Origin: Paracoccus sp. JM45
GTDB taxonomy: Bacteria; Pseudomonadota; Alphaproteobacteria; Rhodobacterales; Rhodobacteraceae
DNA length: 64,000 bases
Direction of reading: 5' to 3'
Assembly (NCBI RefSeq): GCF_003590715.1
Contig: NZ_QQVY01000001.1
Coordinates: 620,001 to 684,000 of the forward strand
Translations under genes and position numbers: made by a program
Shown: piece after piece, positions 10,208 through 20,234 of the stretch
How positions within the stretch are numbered: position 1 is the first letter of the stretch
How the letters are laid out: every line of letters begins with the position of its first letter
The notes under the pieces: model-generated
What the model was told of the DNA's origin: nothing
What the model saw: the letters and a program-made list of their open reading frames with translations, nothing else
Database searches by the model: none

Positions 10208-12532
10208 GTGCCAAGTTTCTCGACCTCCCTTGAGCAGGCTATTCATCAGGCACTGGCCCTGGCGAATGAACATAAACACGAACTTGCAACGCTGGAACAT
10301 CTGTTGCTTGCGCTGACCGAAGAACCCGAAGCGGTCAAGGTCATGCGTGCCTGCAATGTCGATCTGGAAGAGCTGCGCAAGTCGCTGGTTGAATTCATCG
10401 AGGATGACCTGTCCACCCTCATCACCGAAATCGAAGGCTCCGAAGCTGTGCCGACAGCTGCCTTCCAGCGCGTGATCCAGCGCGCTGCCATCCATGTGCA
10501 AAGCTCGGGCCGGCAGGAAGTGACGGGCGCGAACGTGCTTGTCGCGATTTTTGCCGAACGCGAATCCAACGCGGCCTATTTCCTGCAGGAACTGGATATG
10601 ACCCGCTATGACGCGGTCAATTACATCGCCCATGGCGTTGCAAAGAACCCGTCATTTAACGAACCACGCAAAGTCGAAGGTTCGGACGATCCGATCGACA
10701 ATGACAAGGTCGAAGGCAGTGCCGAAGCCAAGGATGAAACCGCGCTTGGTAAATATTGCGTCGATCTGAACGTCAAATCCAAAAAGGGCGACGTGGACCC
10801 GCTGATCGGTCGCGACACCGAGGTCGAGCGCGCGATCCAGGTCCTGTGCCGCCGCCGCAAGAACAACCCGCTGCTGGTGGGTGATCCCGGTGTCGGCAAA
10901 ACCGCCATCGCCGAAGGTCTGGCGCTGAAGATCACGCGCGGGCAGACGCCTGACGTGCTGTCAGGGGCGACCATTTTCTCGCTCGATATGGGCGCGCTGC
11001 TGGCAGGCACCCGTTACCGCGGTGATTTCGAAGAACGCCTGAAGGCAGTCGTCAAGGAACTTGAGGCGCATCCCGATGCCATCCTGTTCATCGATGAAAT
11101 CCACACCGTGATCGGTGCGGGTGCAACGTCGGGCGGGGCAATGGATGCTTCGAACCTGCTGAAACCTGCGCTGGCCGGTGGCAAGCTGCGGTGCATGGGG
11201 TCGACCACCTATAAGGAATACCGCCAGCATTTCGAAAAAGACCGGGCCTTGGCGCGTCGCTTCCAGAAGATCGACGTCAACGAACCGACGGTTCCGGATG
11301 CCATCAAGATCCTGATGGGTCTGAAACCGCATTTCGAAAAGCACCACGATCTGCGCTATACCAATGATGCAATCAAATCGGCGGTTGAACTGGCCTCGCG
11401 CTATATCAACGACCGCAAGCTGCCCGACAGCGCCATCGACATCATCGATGAAGCCGGCGCCGCACAGCATCTGGTCGCGGAAAGCAAACGCCGCAAAACC
11501 ATCAGTCCAAAAGAGATCGAGGCGGTTGTCGCCAAGATCGCCCGTATTCCGCCCAAGAACGTCAGCAAAAACGACGCCGAGGTTCTACGTGATATGGAAA
11601 CCTCGCTCAAGCGGGTCGTGTTCGGTCAGGATACAGCCATCAACACGCTGTCTTCGGCCATCAAACTGGCACGGGCCGGTCTGCGTGAACCTGAAAAGCC
11701 CATCGGCAACTATCTGTTTGCAGGCCCCACGGGCGTTGGCAAAACCGAAGTCGCCAAGCAGCTTGCCTCGACCCTCGGGGTGGAATTACTGCGCTTTGAC
11801 ATGTCGGAATACATGGAAAAGCACGCCGTCAGCCGTCTGATCGGTGCGCCTCCTGGCTATGTCGGTTTTGATCAGGGCGGTCTTCTGACCGATGGCGTCG
11901 ATCAGCACCCCCATTGTGTGCTGCTGCTGGACGAGATTGAAAAAGCGCATCCGGATGTCTTCAACATCCTGCTGCAGATCATGGATGCGGGCCGTCTGAC
12001 CGACCACAACGGTCGTCAGGTCGATTTCCGCAACGTGATCCTGATCATGACCTCGAACGCAGGTGCGGCCGATCAGGCGAAAGCTGCCATCGGCTTTGGT
12101 CGCGACCGCCGTGAAGGTGAAGATACTGCCGCCATCGAGCGCACCTTCACGCCCGAATTCCGCAATCGTCTGGATGCGATCATCAGCTTTGCACCGTTGT
12201 CGCGCGATGTCGTCATCCATGTGGTCGAAAAATTCGTCCTGCAACTGGAGGCCCAGCTGATGGACCGCAACGTCCATATCGAGCTGACGCCCCAAGCAGC
12301 CGACTGGCTGGCAGAACGTGGCTATGACGACCGGATGGGCGCGCGTCCCCTTGGACGCGTGATCCAAGAACACATTAAGAAGCCACTGGCCGAGGAACTG
12401 CTGTTCGGTCGCCTGACCAAAGGTGGCTTCGTTCGTGTCAAGATCGAGGATGACAAACCCGCGTTCGACATCACCGGACCTGACGCGCCGCGGATCAGCA
12501 AATCCAAGACCCCCTTGCTGACCGCCGAATAA
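10208..12532 (+). CDS. clpA: ATP-dependent Clp protease ATP-binding subunit ClpA
   Basis: AAA+ unfoldase that feeds substrates to ClpP. The 774-residue product has the double Clp-N domain (residues 1-145), a first AAA+ module with GDPGVGKT at 225-232, and a second with GPTGVGKT at 506-513. The ClpP-docking tripeptide region reads [11 protein letters not shown] at 10208 is the start, with AGGAG about 7 bases upstream. The adaptor gene clpS, often directly upstream, is not present in the 227-base gap after gloB. That gap holds a GC-rich hairpin without T tract (10023-10046) and no convincing promoter. Confidence 0.97.
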   Translation: MPSFSTSLEQAIHQALALANEHKHELATLEHLLLALTEEPEAVKVMRACNVDLEELRKSLVEFIEDDLSTLITEIEGSEAVPTAAFQRVIQRAAIHVQSSGRQEVTGANVLVAIFAERESNAAYFLQELDMTRYDAVNYIAHGVAKNPSFNEPRKVEGSDDPIDNDKVEGSAEAKDETALGKYCVDLNVKSKKGDVDPLIGRDTEVERAIQVLCRRRKNNPLLVGDPGVGKTAIAEGLALKITRGQTPDVLSGATIFSLDMGALLAGTRYRGDFEERLKAVVKELEAHPDAILFIDEIHTVIGAGATSGGAMDASNLLKPALAGGKLRCMGSTTYKEYRQHFEKDRALARRFQKIDVNEPTVPDAIKILMGLKPHFEKHHDLRYTNDAIKSAVELASRYINDRKLPDSAIDIIDEAGAAQHLVAESKRRKTISPKEIEAVVAKIARIPPKNVSKNDAEVLRDMETSLKRVVFGQDTAINTLSSAIKLARAGLREPEKPIGNYLFAGPTGVGKTEVAKQLASTLGVELLRFDMSEYMEKHAVSRLIGAPPGYVGFDQGGLLTDGVDQHPHCVLLLDEIEKAHPDVFNILLQIMDAGRLTDHNGRQVDFRNVILIMTSNAGAADQAKAAIGFGRDRREGEDTAAIERTFTPEFRNRLDAIISFAPLSRDVVIHVVEKFVLQLEAQLMDRNVHIELTPQAADWLAERGYDDRMGARPLGRVIQEHIKKPLAEELLFGRLTKGGFVRVKIEDDKPAFDITGPDAPRISKSKTPLLTAE

Positions 12533-12550
12533 AGCCGCCCTTGCCAGTTA

Positions 12551-12583
12551 AACGCCCCGCCATTTCAGATGGCGGGGCGTTTT
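12551..12583 (+). terminator. Rho-independent terminator of clpA
   Basis: A 13-bp perfect stem AACGCCCCGCCAT / ATGGCGGGGCGTT (12551-12563, 12569-12581), 5-base loop, followed by TT. It lies 18 bases after the clpA stop codon. Confidence 0.9.
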
Positions 12584-12616
12584 GCATTTCATCCCACGTC
12601 AGCAGGTCTGCGCCAA

Positions 12617-12655
12617 AAGCGCAGCTGCCCCCTTCGATGGGGGGCTGCTGCGCTT
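12617..12655 (-). terminator. Terminator hairpin downstream of pabC
   Basis: Nine pairs AAGCGCAGC / GCTGCGCTT (12617-12625, 12647-12655), one T-T mismatch, then six G-C pairs GCCCCC / GGGGGC with a 7-base loop. On the minus strand the stem ends in TTTT (12615-12618), so it fits pabC, whose stop codon is 7 bases away. It could also act as a second barrier to clpA transcripts. Confidence 0.75.
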
Positions 12656-12661
12656 CTTTAT

Positions 12662-13312
12662 TTAGGCCAGACGCGCGGGGATCAGCCCGCGTAGGGCATT
12701 CCCGACAAACAGATCGCCCTTGGCCAGATCATTTGGCATCAACTCGGCTTCGACCGCGCGCCCCTTTGCCAGCAAACCCGCCCGCAATACACCGGGCAAC
12801 AATCCGCAACTCAAAGGCGGGGTCAGCAGAAGATCGCCGTACTTCAGGAACAGATTGGTGATACTTCCTTCGCACAGCTGCCCGTGCTGGTTCAGCAACA
12901 AAGCCTCATCTACCCCTTCAGGCAAGGCCGCACGCGCCGCGTCATAAACCCCACGCGCCGAGCTTTTGATCATCAACCACGGATCACCAGCCTGCAGACG
13001 CTGGTCCGAAATCACCACCCGCCAGAACGGCGGATTTTCCGGCAGAGATGCATGGGTCAAACCAACCTGCCCTGCCCCGTCCACAGACAGACGCGCGCGC
13101 AAAGCCTGCCCCTTTGGCAAGCCTGCCAAAGCATCCTGCAGAAGCGCCAGATCGAAAGGAAAGCCCAAAACCGCACAGCCGCGTTCCAGTCGCGCCAAAT
13201 GCAGCGGCCACAGAACGATACGCCCGTCAGCCTCGACCCGCATTGTTTCAAACAGGGTCAGACCTTGCGGGACAGGTCCAGAAATGCGGCTTTGCACAGT
13301 GCTTCTTCCCAT
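12662..13312 (-). CDS. pabC: Aminotransferase class IV, probable 4-amino-4-deoxychorismate lyase
   Basis: A PLP-fold class IV enzyme of 216 residues that would release pyruvate from aminodeoxychorismate to give p-aminobenzoate for folate. It has GLTLFETMRVEADGRIVLWPLHLARLERG at the N-terminal side, the PLP lysine in MIKSSARGVYDAAR, and NQHGQLCEGSITNLFLK, the class IV signature. The ATG at 13312 overlaps the end of pabB by 55 bases in another frame; the next in-frame ATG would cut into the conserved LTLFETMR motif, so the longer form is preferred. Proteins of this length are shorter than E. coli PabC (269) but common beside pabB in alphaproteobacteria. Confidence 0.82.
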   Translation of the reverse strand: MGRSTVQSRISGPVPQGLTLFETMRVEADGRIVLWPLHLARLERGCAVLGFPFDLALLQDALAGLPKGQALRARLSVDGAGQVGLTHASLPENPPFWRVVISDQRLQAGDPWLMIKSSARGVYDAARAALPEGVDEALLLNQHGQLCEGSITNLFLKYGDLLLTPPLSCGLLPGVLRAGLLAKGRAVEAELMPNDLAKGDLFVGNALRGLIPARLA

Positions 13313-14385
13313 TCGGATCCGGTTTCGCTGTCATGGACGATGCCGCCCCCGACGTTCAGCCACAAGCGGTCCGGCACAATCATCCAAGGCGACCGGATCG
13401 CCACGCCAAACCGCATCGGCCCTGCCGGATCAACCCAGCCGATCGCGCCACAATACACCTCGCGGGGCGCGGCCTCCAGTTCGGCAATGATCTGCATTGC
13501 TCTGATTTTCGGCGCTCCGGTGATTGACCCGCAGGGAAACAGCGCCCCCAGAACCTGCGCCAGCCCGACGCCGGACGCCAGCTGTCCTTCAACGGTCGAG
13601 GTCATCTGGTGCAGCGTCGCATATTCCTCGACGTGGAACAGCTGCGGGACACGCACGCTGCCGGGCAGGCAGATGCGGCTGATATCATTGCGCAACAGGT
13701 CAACGATCATCAGATTTTCCGCGCGGTTCTTTTCCGATGCTGCAAGACCTGCTGCCGCTGCGGCATCTTGCGCCGGTGTCGCGCCGCGTGCGGCGGTGCC
13801 TTTCATGGGGCGCGTCCGGATGACGCCCTGATCGTCTATGGCGAAGAACAGTTCGGGGCTGCGGGACAGGATTTGCGGACCACCCAGATCGACGAATGCA
13901 CCTTCGGGGACCGGTTGGCGGGCGGCAAGGGCGGAATAGATGGACAGTGGATCGCCTGTGACCTTTGCCTCCATCGGGAAGGTCAGGTTGATTTGATAGG
14001 TGTCACCCGCAGTGATATAGTCATGCACGGCAGCAATCGCCGCATCATAGCGCACCCGGTCCCACAGGGGCTGCGCCGCACCGATGGTCACACCTGCCGG
14101 ATCGGGCAGCGCATCCGCGGCACGGGGCCGGTCGAAGACCCCCATCAGGATCAGCGGCATCTGCCGGTCATTTGGCATCAGCGGCGCCAGCTTGGGCGAC
14201 ATCGCATAGCCAAGCTCATAGGACAGATAGCCTGCCAGCCACGCCCCCCGCGCCTGCGCCGCCTGCATGGCGGCCAGCGCGGGGCCAACGCCTGCGATGG
14301 TATCGGCGCGGATCACCGTCTGCGGCGCGACGAATGCCGTGCCGCCCGCCAAAGGCCCGTGGTCAAAGCGGACCAGCCCGCTCAC
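13258..14385 (-). CDS. pabB: Aminodeoxychorismate synthase component I
   Basis: Converts chorismate with ammonia or glutamine nitrogen to aminodeoxychorismate in folate synthesis. The 375-residue product has the chorismate-binding core: GDTYQINLTFPM, SRSPELFF, the PMKGTAARG motif with the PabB-type lysine, NLMIVDLLRNDISR, and FPCGSITGAPKIRAMQII. It is shorter than E. coli PabB at the N-terminus, as is usual in this clade. GTG at 14385 overlaps the mfd stop (GTGA), so translation is coupled. No pabA glutaminase gene is nearby. Confidence 0.92.
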   Translation of the reverse strand: MSGLVRFDHGPLAGGTAFVAPQTVIRADTIAGVGPALAAMQAAQARGAWLAGYLSYELGYAMSPKLAPLMPNDRQMPLILMGVFDRPRAADALPDPAGVTIGAAQPLWDRVRYDAAIAAVHDYITAGDTYQINLTFPMEAKVTGDPLSIYSALAARQPVPEGAFVDLGGPQILSRSPELFFAIDDQGVIRTRPMKGTAARGATPAQDAAAAAGLAASEKNRAENLMIVDLLRNDISRICLPGSVRVPQLFHVEEYATLHQMTSTVEGQLASGVGLAQVLGALFPCGSITGAPKIRAMQIIAELEAAPREVYCGAIGWVDPAGPMRFGVAIRSPWMIVPDRLWLNVGGGIVHDSETGSEWEEALCKAAFLDLSRKV

Positions 14386-17300
14386 TTTGCGGCCTTGACC
14401 TTGGCGGCCAGTTCACGCGCGATGGCAAAGGCACCCTTGATGCGGTCGGCGTCGGAATTCCACGTGCGGCCCACAAAGATCTTGTTGTCGGTGACCTTGG
14501 CCTGACCTTGCTGATCGGTCAGGAAATCGACCAGACCGGCGGGGTTCGGGAAGCGGTCCTGATGGAACTGGATCGTTGCGCCCTTTGGTCCTGCATCAAG
14601 CCGCGAGATATTGGCCCGCTTGGCCATTGCCTTGATGCGGATGACCAGCAGCAAGGTGTTCACCTCACGCGGAAGCGGGCCGAAACGGTCGATCAGTTCG
14701 GCGGCAAAGCCCTCCAGCTCGACCTTGGTGGTCAGTTCGGCCAGACGACGATAGAGGCCAAGCCGCACGTCCAGATCGGGCACGAAATTTTCGGGAATGG
14801 TGACCGGCACGCCAAGGTTCAGCTGCGGCGCCCATTCATCATCCGGCGTGCCTTCGATTTCGCCGGATTTCAGCTTGGCGATCGTTTCTTCCAGCATGGC
14901 TTGATACAGTTCGAACCCGACCTCTTTGATATGGCCGGATTGTTCCTCGCCCAGCAGGTTGCCCGCGCCGCGCAGGTCCAGATCCTGCGACGCCAGATTG
15001 AACCCCGCCCCGAGGCTGTCGATGGACCCAAGGAACTTCAGCCGCCGCATTGCCTGCGGGGTCAGCGGGCTGCGCGGTTTCGTCGTCAGATAGCAATAGG
15101 CACGGGTCTTGGACCGCCCGACCCGTCCGCGTATCTGATACAGCTGCGACAGGCCGAACATATCGGACCGCCAGACGATCATCGTGTTTGCGGTCGGAAT
15201 GTCCAAACCGCTTTCCACGATGGTCGTGGCGACCAGAATATCGTGGCTGCCATCATAGAACGCGTTCATCCGCTGATCCAGATCACCCGCAGCCAACTGG
15301 CCATGCGCGACGATATAGCTGGTTTCGGGCATGTTTTCCGCCAGCCAGTGTTCCACATCAGGTAGGTCGGTCAGGCGCGGCACGACAAAGAAGCTTTGCC
15401 CGCCGCGATATTTTTCGCGCAGCAAAGCCTCGCGGATGGAAACGCCGTCGAATTCGCTGACATAGGTGCGGATCGCCAGCCGGTCCACGGGCGGCGTGCC
15501 AATGACCGACAGGTCGCGCACGCCGGTCAGCGACAGCTGCAAGGTGCGCGGGATGGGCGTGGCGGTCAGGGTCAGCACGTGGATGTCGCTGCGCAGGTCC
15601 TTCAAGCGTTCCTTATGGGCGACGCCGAAATGCTGTTCTTCGTCGATGACCAGCAGGCCAAGGTTCTTGAACCGCACCTGCTTGGCCAGCACGGCATGGG
15701 TGCCAACGACGATATCGACGCTGCCATCGGCCAGACCGGCGCGGGTGGCCGTCGCATCCTTGGCGGTGACGAAACGCGACAGCGGGCGCACATTGATGGC
15801 CGTGCCACGGAAGCGTTCGGCAAAGCTGCGATAATGCTGACGCGCCAGCAGGGTCGTCGGCGCGACCACGGCGACCTGCATGCCCTGACTGGCGGCGATG
15901 AAGGCGGCACGCATCGCCACCTCGGTCTTGCCAAAGCCGACATCGCCGACGACCAGACGGTCCATCGGGCGACCTGCGGCCAGATCCTCCTGCACATCCT
16001 CGATAGCCGAGGCCTGATCGTCCGTCTCGCTATAGGGGAAGCGGGCGGCGAATTGCTGCCATTCGTGTTCTTCGGGTTCCAGCACGGGCGCAGGGCGCAA
16101 CAGGCGTTCGGCGGCAATACGCATCAGCTTGTCGGCGATCAGCTTGATGCGTTCTTTCAGCTTGGCCTTGCGCGACTGCCATGCACCGCCCCCAAGACGG
16201 TCCAGCATCCCTTCTTCATGGCCATAGCGGGTCAGCAGTTCGATATTCTCGACCGGCAGATACAGCCGGTCCCCGCCCGCATATTCCAGCGCCACGCAGT
16301 CATGCGGCACCTTGGCGGCGGTGATCGTCTCGATCCCTGTATAGCGCCCAATGCCATGTTCGACATGGACGATCAGATCGCCGGGTGACAGGGTCTGGGT
16401 ATCTTTCAGGAAGTTGTCGGCCTTGCGGCGCTTTTTCGCGCCACGGATCATCCGGTCGCCCAGCACATCCTGTTCCGAGATCACCGCGATATCGCCAATC
16501 GCCTGACCCTTGGCGATAAAGCCTTCATCCAGAGGCCATACGGCCAGACCGATGGTGCCTTTGGCGTCGGGCAGATCACGCAGATCGCCAATGGCTTTGA
16601 TGTCGGACAGCCCTTCATCCTTCATCAAACCGGACAGGCGTTCGCGCGCCCCTTCCGAAAAGCTGGCGATGACAACGCGGTGGGTCTTGCGCAGGGCCTT
16701 CAGGTGGTCGGCCAATGCGCCGAACAGGTTGATTGATTCCGCCTGACGTTCGGGGGCGAAATTGCGCCCTGCCCGACCGCCGGCATCCAGCACGCCCGGA
16801 CCGGGGGGCTGGTTCAGAACCGACAGGCGCAGCACACGATGCGGCGACAGCCATGCGTTCCATTCCGCCTCGGGGGGGAACATCATATCGGGCGGCACCG
16901 GTTTATAGACCGAATCGCTGCGCCCTTTGGCTTTCATCGCGGCGCAACGCGCCTCGAACTGTTCGGAAATCATCGTCCGACGGGCATCGATCACCTGCCC
17001 GATGTGGTCATCCAGCACGACCGAGGCATCGGGTATATAGTCGAACAGACTCTCCATCCGGTCATGGAACCACGGCAGCCAATGTTCCATGCCGCTGGTC
17101 TTGCGACCGGCACTGACGCTTTCATACAGCGGGTCATTCGTGCCCAGCCCGTATTCGGCGCGGTAATTCTGGCGAAAGCGGGTGACGGCGTCTTCGTCCA
17201 GCACCACCTCGGACATGGGGGCCAGCTCGATCCGGTTCAGCTTTTCGGTGGTGCGCTGCGTGGCCGCGTCGAAACGCCGCGCGCCGTCCAGCACGTCGCC

Positions 17301-17840
17301 GAACAGATCCAGCCGGATCGGGCCGCTTTCACCGGGGGGAAAAATATCGATAATGCCACCGCGAATGGCGTAATCACCCGGTTCGGTCACCGTCGGGCTT
17401 TGCACGAATCCCATGCGGACAAGGAAGTTGCGCAAGGCCTCTTCGTTGATGCGATCGCCAACGCGGGCGGTAAAGGCCGTTGCCTTGACCAGATCGCGCG
17501 GCGGCACCCGTTGCAGCACTGCATTCAGCGATGTCAGCAAGACAAACGGCCCCTTGATGGCCCCTTGCGCCAATGCGGCCAGCGTGGCCATGCGCGCGGC
17601 CTGGATTTCGGGCGCGGGCGACACGCGGTCATAGGGGGTCGTGTCCCAGGCAGGGAAATCAAGCACGACCAGTTTGGGGGCCATAAAGGCCAGTGCGGCG
17701 CGGGTCGCGGCCATACGCCGGTCATCACGGGCCACATGGATCACGGGGGCACCGTGATTGTCGGGTCGCGCGGCTTCGCGGGCAATCAGCGCCGCGTCAT
17801 AACCTTCGGGCGCGCCGGAAAGGATCAACTGCTGGGACAT
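14382..17840 (-). CDS. mfd: Transcription-repair coupling factor
   Basis: Removes RNA polymerase stalled at DNA damage and recruits UvrA. The 1152-residue product has the UvrB-like N-terminal module (WDTTPYDRVSPAPEIQAARM near residue 75), the RNA-polymerase-interacting Tudor-like region around SPGDLIVHVEHGIGRYTGIE, the RecG-like translocase with P-loop GDVGFGKTEVA and Walker B VIDEEQHFG, the QIRGRVGRSKTRAYCYL helicase motif VI, and the C-terminal TRCF domain. Length is standard. It is the first gene of a run with pabB and pabC; this linkage to folate genes looks like packing rather than function. Confidence 0.97.
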   Translation of the reverse strand: MSQQLILSGAPEGYDAALIAREAARPDNHGAPVIHVARDDRRMAATRAALAFMAPKLVVLDFPAWDTTPYDRVSPAPEIQAARMATLAALAQGAIKGPFVLLTSLNAVLQRVPPRDLVKATAFTARVGDRINEEALRNFLVRMGFVQSPTVTEPGDYAIRGGIIDIFPPGESGPIRLDLFGDVLDGARRFDAATQRTTEKLNRIELAPMSEVVLDEDAVTRFRQNYRAEYGLGTNDPLYESVSAGRKTSGMEHWLPWFHDRMESLFDYIPDASVVLDDHIGQVIDARRTMISEQFEARCAAMKAKGRSDSVYKPVPPDMMFPPEAEWNAWLSPHRVLRLSVLNQPPGPGVLDAGGRAGRNFAPERQAESINLFGALADHLKALRKTHRVVIASFSEGARERLSGLMKDEGLSDIKAIGDLRDLPDAKGTIGLAVWPLDEGFIAKGQAIGDIAVISEQDVLGDRMIRGAKKRRKADNFLKDTQTLSPGDLIVHVEHGIGRYTGIETITAAKVPHDCVALEYAGGDRLYLPVENIELLTRYGHEEGMLDRLGGGAWQSRKAKLKERIKLIADKLMRIAAERLLRPAPVLEPEEHEWQQFAARFPYSETDDQASAIEDVQEDLAAGRPMDRLVVGDVGFGKTEVAMRAAFIAASQGMQVAVVAPTTLLARQHYRSFAERFRGTAINVRPLSRFVTAKDATATRAGLADGSVDIVVGTHAVLAKQVRFKNLGLLVIDEEQHFGVAHKERLKDLRSDIHVLTLTATPIPRTLQLSLTGVRDLSVIGTPPVDRLAIRTYVSEFDGVSIREALLREKYRGGQSFFVVPRLTDLPDVEHWLAENMPETSYIVAHGQLAAGDLDQRMNAFYDGSHDILVATTIVESGLDIPTANTMIVWRSDMFGLSQLYQIRGRVGRSKTRAYCYLTTKPRSPLTPQAMRRLKFLGSIDSLGAGFNLASQDLDLRGAGNLLGEEQSGHIKEVGFELYQAMLEETIAKLKSGEIEGTPDDEWAPQLNLGVPVTIPENFVPDLDVRLGLYRRLAELTTKVELEGFAAELIDRFGPLPREVNTLLLVIRIKAMAKRANISRLDAGPKGATIQFHQDRFPNPAGLVDFLTDQQGQAKVTDNKIFVGRTWNSDADRIKGAFAIARELAAKVKAAK

Positions 17841-17877
17841 GATGGTCAGGTATAGCGCGCAGCGGTGAAGTCAAGCA

Positions 17878-18450
17878 TCACAAGCCGTTGGGATGCATCA
17901 ATGCCCATGCGGACCCCCATAGAACCGTCAGCAGAACCGACACCATCGACAGCACCGTCACCCAGCGGCGGTGCCATGTCATCATACGGGCCGCATCCTG
18001 TGCCGCCTGATCCAGTGTCGTGCTGCCCGTCTGTGCAGCCTCGATCACCGGTGTCAGCCGGCGGGCCAGCCGGACCCGCATCCAGAACAGCAACCAGAAG
18101 GGAAACATCAACAGAAAGACGGCTTGCGCCAGTTCCAGCCAGAAGACGAATCCCAGCATCATCAGCGATGTCAGCGCAAATGAGGTCACACCCAGAAACA
18201 CCGCGCCTTCGGTGGTGCCAAGGTTCCAGCGGGGCAGAACCAGCGACAGCCAGTCCAGCAGTGTCATCGCAGCCGGATGATCCGGATGTCCGGCAACAAG
18301 CGCCGAACGGGCACGGCTGACCGCCTCGGTCGGGACGCCGATGATATTGCGACCGGTTGCCGACCACATGCCGACCAGCGCGAACCAATACCAGATTGTC
18401 ATGAAAGAGCGGCTATCCAGAAGGCCGATCAGGCTGTTGACGTGCGGCAC
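17878..18450 (-). CDS. Integral membrane protein of unknown function
   Basis: A 190-residue protein with about four hydrophobic segments: MTIWYWFALVGMW, a long FLGVTSFALTSLMMLGFVFW stretch running into LAQAVFLLMFPFWLLFWM, and WVTVLSMVSVLLTVLWGSAW near the end. Similar proteins in Rhodobacterales are often labelled component of SufBCD complex, but nothing here supports an iron-sulfur role and no suf genes are near. I place the start at GTG 18450 (protein begins MPHVNSLIGLLDSRSF) because AAGGAA lies 6 bases upstream at 18457-18462; the frame is open to an ATG at 18546, but that would overlap the hemB start. Divergent from hemB. Confidence 0.7.
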   Translation of the reverse strand: MPHVNSLIGLLDSRSFMTIWYWFALVGMWSATGRNIIGVPTEAVSRARSALVAGHPDHPAAMTLLDWLSLVLPRWNLGTTEGAVFLGVTSFALTSLMMLGFVFWLELAQAVFLLMFPFWLLFWMRVRLARRLTPVIEAAQTGSTTLDQAAQDAARMMTWHRRWVTVLSMVSVLLTVLWGSAWALMHPNGL

Positions 18451-18460
18451 GGGCAGTTCC

Positions 18461-18488
18461 TTGTCCTTATCTGCGCGCGACCTTAGAA
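18461..18488 (+). promoter_or_regulatory. Possible hemB promoter
   Basis: TTGTCC (18461-18466), 16-base spacer, TTAGAA (18483-18488), about 50 bases before the hemB start codon in the short divergent gap. Match to the sigma-70 consensus is moderate. Confidence 0.3.
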
Positions 18489-18545
18489 CGGGTTCAACCC
18501 AAGGGAAAGCCGCCCGGTTGTCCCACCCCAAGGCAGGAGCGCCCA

Positions 18546-19541
18546 ATGGCCAACCCGATCATCGCCCCCTTCCCCGCCAGCCGCCTGCGCCGCCTGCGCA
18601 GCAGCGCCAATATCCGCGCCATGGTGTCCGAGGTGAACCTGACACCCGCTAACCTGATCTGGCCGATCTTCGTCACCGAAGTTGCGGGGGCCGAGGGTGA
18701 AATTGCCTCTATGCCGGGTGTCGAGCGCCTGACCATCGACGGGGCCAAGCGTGCCGCCGAACGTGCCGCGCGGCTGAACATTCCTGCCATCTGTATTTTC
18801 CCGCATTCCGACAGCGATCAGCGTACGGATGGCTGCGAACGTGCGTGGGACCCCGATAACATCGGCAATCAGGCCATTCGCGCCGTCAAGGAAACCGTTC
18901 CCGAACTGGTCGTGATGACCGATATCGCGCTGGACCCCTATAACGCCAATGGCCATGACGGGCTGGTCGTGGACGGTGAAATCCTGAACGATGAAACGGT
19001 CGAGGCGCTGGTGCGTATGGCCTTGGTGCAGGCCGAATGCGGGGCCGATATCCTTGGACCATCGGACATGATGGACGGGCGTATCGCGGCGCTGCGGGCG
19101 GCGATGGAACAGGCGGGGCACAAAAACACCGCGATTCTGTCCTATGCGGCGAAATTCGCGTCGGCGTTCTATGGCCCGTTCCGTGATGCGGTCGGTGCAT
19201 CGGGACGTCTGGTCGGGGACAAGAAAACCTATCAGGTCAATCCCGCCAACCGTGCCGAAGCGATGCGCTGTGTCGCGCGTGATCTGTCCGAAGGTGCCGA
19301 TATGGTTATGGTCAAACCCGGCATGCCCTATCTGGACATCTGCCGAGAGGTAAAGGACCGTTTCGGCGCGCCGACCTTCGCCTATCAGGTCAGCGGTGAA
19401 TACGCGATGCTGGAAGGTGCCATCCGCAACGGCTGGCTGTCGCGCGACGCGATGGTGGAAAGTTTACTGGCGTTCCGGCGGGCAGGATGCGACGGAGTTC
19501 TCAGCTATTTCGCGCCCACCGTGGCCGAGATGCTGGCGTGA
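18546..19541 (+). CDS. hemB: Delta-aminolevulinic acid dehydratase (porphobilinogen synthase)
   Basis: Condenses two 5-aminolevulinates to porphobilinogen in haem and (if present) bacteriochlorophyll synthesis. The two Schiff-base lysines are K203 (SYAAKFASAFYGPF) and K257 (MVMVKPGMPYLD). The metal site reads TDIALDPYNANGHDG at about residues 123-137, with Ala and Asp replacing the zinc-binding cysteines of E. coli and mammalian enzymes; this is the magnesium-dependent, cysteine-free type known from alphaproteobacteria. The 331-residue length is typical. AGGA lies 8 bases before the ATG. Confidence 0.97.
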   Translation: MANPIIAPFPASRLRRLRSSANIRAMVSEVNLTPANLIWPIFVTEVAGAEGEIASMPGVERLTIDGAKRAAERAARLNIPAICIFPHSDSDQRTDGCERAWDPDNIGNQAIRAVKETVPELVVMTDIALDPYNANGHDGLVVDGEILNDETVEALVRMALVQAECGADILGPSDMMDGRIAALRAAMEQAGHKNTAILSYAAKFASAFYGPFRDAVGASGRLVGDKKTYQVNPANRAEAMRCVARDLSEGADMVMVKPGMPYLDICREVKDRFGAPTFAYQVSGEYAMLEGAIRNGWLSRDAMVESLLAFRRAGCDGVLSYFAPTVAEMLA

Positions 19542-19613
19542 CGGGGACGCCTGACGTATCCTTTCCCGCAATTGGGACAGAATAAGTCCCTGATACCCAG
19601 AACGAGGCGACAG

Positions 19614-20231
19614 ATGACCAATTTCGCAAATATGTCCCGCCGGCGCCTGCTGGTCTCGGGCGGGGCCGCCCTTTTGGCCGCGGGTTGTACCAATGCCGTG
19701 GGCACCAACGGGTCTGCCCAGCTGGACGGGCGTGTCGACCAGACGCATCAATATCTGACAACGACCTATCCCGCCTCGGCGCCGCTGATCCAGAATGCCC
19801 GCGGCGTTCTTTATATGCCCCTGATGACCGAGGCCGCTTTGGGCGTCGGCGGGGCCTATGGCCAAGGCGCGCTGCGGATCGGCGGTCAGACGGTCGATTA
19901 TTATTCCGCAACGCGGGCGACCGTCGGCTTTCAGGCCGGTGCCCAGCAATACGCCCATGTGCTGATCTTCCAGACCGACCAGTCGCTGGCTGCCTTCCGT
20001 GCGGCCCCGGGCTGGGTGGCAGGCGCTGGCGCGTTCTATGCCGTGCCTGCGGGCGGCATGGCGGTTGGTGCCGATACCTTCAGCGCGCAATTTCCAGTGG
20101 TTGCCATGATCTTCGGCCAGTCCGGCCTGATCGCCGGTGCCGCAATCGAGGGCACGAAATACAACCGGATCATCCCGTCATCCCTGCCAGAGCTGCGCTT
20201 TGGCAATGTCGGCCAGCCCCCTGCCAGCTGA
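19614..20231 (+). CDS. SYLF/Ysc84-domain lipoprotein
   Basis: A 205-residue exported protein. The N-terminus has MSRRRLLVSGGAALLAAGC: a twin-arginine run followed by a lipobox ending in Cys, so export and lipidation are likely. The mature part shows the SYLF (Ysc84) pattern: ARGVLYMPLMTEAALGVGG, GQGALRIGGQTVDYYS, TVGFQAGAQQYAHVLIF, and the final AAIEGTKYNRI. SYLF domains bind lipids in eukaryotes; the bacterial role is unknown. Start at ATG 19614 with GAGG 6 bases upstream; an upstream in-frame start at 19572 lacks a ribosome site. It follows hemB by 72 bases and converges on the GntR gene with only 3 bases between. Confidence 0.83.
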   Translation: MTNFANMSRRRLLVSGGAALLAAGCTNAVGTNGSAQLDGRVDQTHQYLTTTYPASAPLIQNARGVLYMPLMTEAALGVGGAYGQGALRIGGQTVDYYSATRATVGFQAGAQQYAHVLIFQTDQSLAAFRAAPGWVAGAGAFYAVPAGGMAVGADTFSAQFPVVAMIFGQSGLIAGAAIEGTKYNRIIPSSLPELRFGNVGQPPAS

Positions 20232-20234
20232 CCT

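Noticed and set aside
10032..10316. Possible clpS upstream of clpA
   Set aside because: The frame overlaps the clpA start and its product lacks all ClpS motifs; ClpS is not encoded in the gap.
17846..18388. 180-residue minus-strand frame overlapping the membrane protein
   Set aside because: It is a second frame of the same DNA with Gly/Asp/Cys-rich composition and no hydrophobic pattern, whereas the chosen frame has clear membrane helices and a ribosome site.
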